Shown piece after piece: positions 5,019 to 7,769 of a DNA stretch of 7,769 nt; the stretch's first letter is position 1; each line of letters starts with the position of its first letter. The notes below the pieces were generated by a model, which ran no database searches, was not told the DNA's origin, and saw only the letters and a list, made by a program, of their open reading frames with translations. This stretch comes from Labilithrix luteola. Lineage in GTDB: Bacteria > Myxococcota_A > Polyangia > Polyangiales > Polyangiaceae. The stretch covers positions 1 to 7,769 of the forward strand of contig JAMFST010001289.1 of the NCBI GenBank assembly GCA_026225435.1, written 5' to 3'. The position numbers and the translations under genes are program-made.

Positions 5019-7769
5019 ATGGCGCGTCGTTCTGCGAGTACCCACTTCGGTCACCTCAATCCGCGAGCGACGCGGCGGACGGGGCTCGCCCTCGTCGTCG
5101 CGTCGAGCGTGCTCGGTGTGCTCGGCAGTGACCAGCGTCCGGCGATGGCCGCGCCGGCGACGATCATCCAGCCGCCCGTCCCCAACGTCCTCCTCTTGCT
5201 CGATACGTCGGGCTCGATGGAGTACTGGAGCGACAACACGATCGACTCGCCGACGAGCACGGCGCTCCCCTGCACGCCCGACACCGGCGTCCCGTGCTCC
5301 GCGGTCGCCAACACGACGCACCCGTCGGCGAACAAGTGGGGCTCGATCATCACCGCCCTGAGCGGCAGCCCGATCCTGGCCACCCCCAACGTCACGACCA
5401 CGACGGGTGCCCCTTATTACTATTACGAGATGGCTCGCACCGCGGGCAGCGACTTCGACAACGAGTACCGCCTGAACGGGCAACCCGTCTTCGACATCGG
5501 CTACTCGGTCAACTACCACCGCATGGTCAGCTGGGACGCCAACAAGGGCGCCTACTGCTTGCTCAGTCCGGGGCAGATGGCCACCGGGACCACCGGCACC
5601 ACGCTCGGCATCGGCACCCCGGCTGCGTCCACGTCGGACCCGCCGACCTCGTACAATTTCACCAACATGTTCTCCATGCTGCAGCCCGGCACGCTGCACA
5701 CGGCCCTGGGAAAGGTGAACGTGGGGGCGTCCGGCCCGCTGGACAACTGCAACTTCGCGCTCAACGGCGACGGCAACATCGACGCCGTCCGCGATCTCGT
5801 GCGCTTCGGTCTGATGACCTTCGACAACGACCTCGATCCCGGGGTCGGTGTGAACACTTCGGGCACCCTGCAGACCATCGCGGTCAACGCGGCGCAGGGC
5901 CTCTGGAGCTACTTCCCGGGCTGGGACTCCCCCGGCGTCGGCTGGCCGACGGTCACCGCGTGCAACCCGACCGATCAAGCGTCGACCTGCTACGGCACCT
6001 CCCCGTTCCTCTCGTCCCTGGGGTCGCCCTCGGTGGCTTGTGGTCTCTATTCTGCGTACGAGGTCGGCGCGCGTAACCCCGCCGCGCCGCCGTGGGAAGG
6101 GCGCATGGTCCAGTTCCCCGATGGCCGCGCGCCGCTCACCGCGCAGGAGTCGACCAACGACCAGGTGAAGTACGTCGTCGCCTCGGTGCGCCCGTACGGC
6201 GCCACCCCGATCGCCGGCATGCTGACCGACGCTCGTAACTACTTCCGCTTCGACCCCACCGGGCCCGAGCAGAGCGATCCGTTCGTCAACAGCGTGGTGG
6301 GAAGCGCCCACGGCTGCCGCGACCAGTACATCATCCTGCTCACGGACGGCGGCGCCAACCTCGACCTGCAGCCCACCTGCTCGGCGGTCATGGGCAACAA
6401 CACCTGCCCGTTCGAGCCGCCGCAGGCCATCGCCAAGGACCTCTGCTACGGCGGCCCGGGTGGCGGCAGCGGCGCCTGCACCTCGTCGGGCACCTTCAAC
6501 AAGGTCACCACCTTCGTCATCGGCTTCGGCTTCCAGACGCTGACGGGTCCGGACGGCGTCCCCAACGAGACGTGCAGCCAGGTCGTGCAGAAGGCCGGCG
6601 CCGGGATCTGCACCGCCAACCTCTGCCCCACGGGCGGCTACGGCAGCACCACCGGCACGCCCGAGCAGGCGTGCTGCAACCTGATCAACATCGCCTGCAA
6701 CGGCAGCGGCGGCGTCTTCGCTCCGTTCTTCGCGGACAACGCCGCGGACCTCAACGGCACCTTCGCCCAGATCCTCTCGGCCGTGACTCGCCAGGCGTCC
6801 TCGCACGTCGTGCCGGTCTTCGCCACCGCCTACGGCAACTCGGGCACCACCACGGCCGAGCAGGTCTACTTCACCGCCAGCTACAACACCGGCAACTTCG
6901 AGACGAACACCACCATCACCGCGGCGACCAGGCCCTGGTCCGGGTCGCTGGTGCGCAACTCGATCGGCTGCGACGGTATCACCGACACGACCACCGACTT
7001 CGGGACGCTCATCAGCTCGGGCGGCGCCTCGGCCTCGCGCAACTTCCTCGTCGCCACCACGACGAACACCGCGACCACGGCGACCGACACCACCTCGCTC
7101 CGGCCGTACATCGCGAGCGTCGCCGACGGCCTCGCCTCCACCAGCGCGACCGAGGCCCTCAGCGGTGGTTTCTCGATCTTCACGCCGCCGAACAGTACGC
7201 AGCAACACCGCGACTTCCAGATCAGCAGCGGCTACCAGTGCCCCGCCGACCCGGTGAGCGGCGCTCACCTCGATGACCAGCACTGCGCCCTCTACGCCGC
7301 GGAGTTCTACGCCGGCCTGGGAGTGCCCACCTCCGCGCAGATCCCCGGGCCGACGGGCTCCACCGCGTACAGCTACTCGACCAGCCGCTCCAACGTCGCG
7401 CTCGGGCCGATCATCAACTCGGTCCCGGCGTACGTGTCGGCTCCCAGCCTCGCCCTCAGCGACACCAGCTACCGCTCCTTCGCGCAGACCTACGCGACGC
7501 GCCCGAACACCATCTACGTGGAGAGCACCGACGGCGCGCTCCACGCCTTCAACGCCGACTACAAATCCAGCACCGACACGCCGGAGTTCTTCACCTTCCT
7601 CCCGCCGGCCGACATCAGCTTGCTCGCGACCAACGTCCCCGGCGCCGACAAGACCCTCCTCGACGGCAGCCCCGTCGTGGCGGACACGGTCTGGTCGCGC
7701 ACCACGACGACCTCCCCCGGCGACTGGCACACCACGCTCGTCTCGAGCTTCGGCGGCGGCGGTCGCGGC
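5019..7769 (+). CDS. pilY1: PilY1 tip adhesin, N-terminal 917 residues (runs off the window)
   Basis: The frame is open from ATG 5019 to the last base without a stop. A Sec signal peptide (basic start, hydrophobic 23-36, probable AMA|AP cleavage near 44) is followed by a von Willebrand A domain with the MIDAS motif D62-T-S64-G-S66, the strand FGLMTF (263-268), a likely MIDAS Thr396 in GATPIAG and Asp443 in ILLTDGG. The segment PWSGSLVRN near W640 and LGPIINSVPAYV from 795 match PilY1 linker motifs. IYVESTDGALHAFNA (832-846) and W903-HTTLVSSFGGGGRG (to 917) are hallmark sequences of the PilY1/PilC beta-propeller domain (PF05567). PilY1 sits at the pilus tip, promotes assembly with the minor pilins and acts in adhesion. 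There are 21 cysteines so far, 18 of them between C85 and C560. A DGNIDAVRD loop at 251-259 fits the DxNxDxxxD calcium pattern. The propeller remainder, which includes the known PilY1 calcium site, lies outside the window. Codon use and GC match the upstream genes. Confidence 0.93.
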   Translation, partial: MARRSASTHFGHLNPRATRRTGLALVVASSVLGVLGSDQRPAMAAPATIIQPPVPNVLLLLDTSGSMEYWSDNTIDSPTSTALPCTPDTGVPCSAVANTTHPSANKWGSIITALSGSPILATPNVTTTTGAPYYYYEMARTAGSDFDNEYRLNGQPVFDIGYSVNYHRMVSWDANKGAYCLLSPGQMATGTTGTTLGIGTPAASTSDPPTSYNFTNMFSMLQPGTLHTALGKVNVGASGPLDNCNFALNGDGNIDAVRDLVRFGLMTFDNDLDPGVGVNTSGTLQTIAVNAAQGLWSYFPGWDSPGVGWPTVTACNPTDQASTCYGTSPFLSSLGSPSVACGLYSAYEVGARNPAAPPWEGRMVQFPDGRAPLTAQESTNDQVKYVVASVRPYGATPIAGMLTDARNYFRFDPTGPEQSDPFVNSVVGSAHGCRDQYIILLTDGGANLDLQPTCSAVMGNNTCPFEPPQAIAKDLCYGGPGGGSGACTSSGTFNKVTTFVIGFGFQTLTGPDGVPNETCSQVVQKAGAGICTANLCPTGGYGSTTGTPEQACCNLINIACNGSGGVFAPFFADNAADLNGTFAQILSAVTRQASSHVVPVFATAYGNSGTTTAEQVYFTASYNTGNFETNTTITAATRPWSGSLVRNSIGCDGITDTTTDFGTLISSGGASASRNFLVATTTNTATTATDTTSLRPYIASVADGLASTSATEALSGGFSIFTPPNSTQQHRDFQISSGYQCPADPVSGAHLDDQHCALYAAEFYAGLGVPTSAQIPGPTGSTAYSYSTSRSNVALGPIINSVPAYVSAPSLALSDTSYRSFAQTYATRPNTIYVESTDGALHAFNADYKSSTDTPEFFTFLPPADISLLATNVPGADKTLLDGSPVVADTVWSRTTTTSPGDWHTTLVSSFGGGGRG

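Noticed and set aside
4854..7730. Long open frame on the minus strand (958 codons) opposite pilY1
   Set aside because: Its translation is Arg/Gly/Val/Ala-rich low-complexity sequence with no domain. It is the mirror of a high-GC coding region, and the opposite strand encodes unmistakable PilY1 motifs throughout.
1..7769. Alternative reading of the cluster as a type II secretion pseudopilin set (GspH-I-J-K)
   Set aside because: The gene after the pilX/gspK-like gene is clearly pilY1, and no gspC, D, E, F, G, L or M gene is present in the window, so the pilus assignment is much better supported.

Overview
The window is GC-rich (roughly two thirds G+C by eye, third codon positions mostly G or C). 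It carries a type IVa pilus minor-pilin/PilY1 locus next to a divergently oriented lipoprotein gene. GC content, Thr/Ser/Gly-rich secreted proteins, a long cysteine-rich PilY1 and a lipoprotein resembling a myxobacterial family of unknown function all suggest a myxobacterium (Myxococcota). That assignment is inferred from style, not from a marker gene.

Layout: positions 28-1296 (minus strand) encode a 422-residue lipoprotein of unknown function. A 174-bp divergent gap (1297-1470) separates it from five plus-strand genes in the order fimU(fimT)-like, pilV-like, pilW-like, pilX-like and pilY1. This is the order of the fimU-pilV-pilW-pilX-pilY1 part of the Pseudomonas aeruginosa cluster. The first four genes are joined by 4-base stop/start overlaps (GTGA at 2208-2211, ATGA at 2894-2897, ATGA at 4240-4243). 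pilY1 follows after 44 bp with its own strong Shine-Dalgarno, and it runs off the right edge still open after 917 codons.

In known systems the minor pilins form a priming complex in the inner membrane that starts pilus assembly and ends up at the pilus tip, carrying PilY1, which acts in adhesion and sometimes mechanosensing. The proteins here fit that model. FimU, PilV and PilW have class III signal peptides with Glu at +5. PilX lacks Glu5, as the tip subunit GspK of type II secretion does. PilY1 has a signal peptide, a von Willebrand A domain with a MIDAS motif and the start of the C-terminal PilY1 propeller. All four minor pilins have an even number of cysteines (2, 4, 2, 6) and PilY1 has at least 21, which suggests a disulfide-stabilised tip.

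I see no RNA genes, mobile elements, CRISPR arrays or convincing terminators. The system is a known type. The unusual points are the cysteine-rich expanded VWA domain with a calcium-type loop, the long arginine-rich leaders, a 15-bp tandem duplication at a prepilin cleavage site, a His/Cys cluster at the PilX C-terminus and the uncharacterised lipoprotein.
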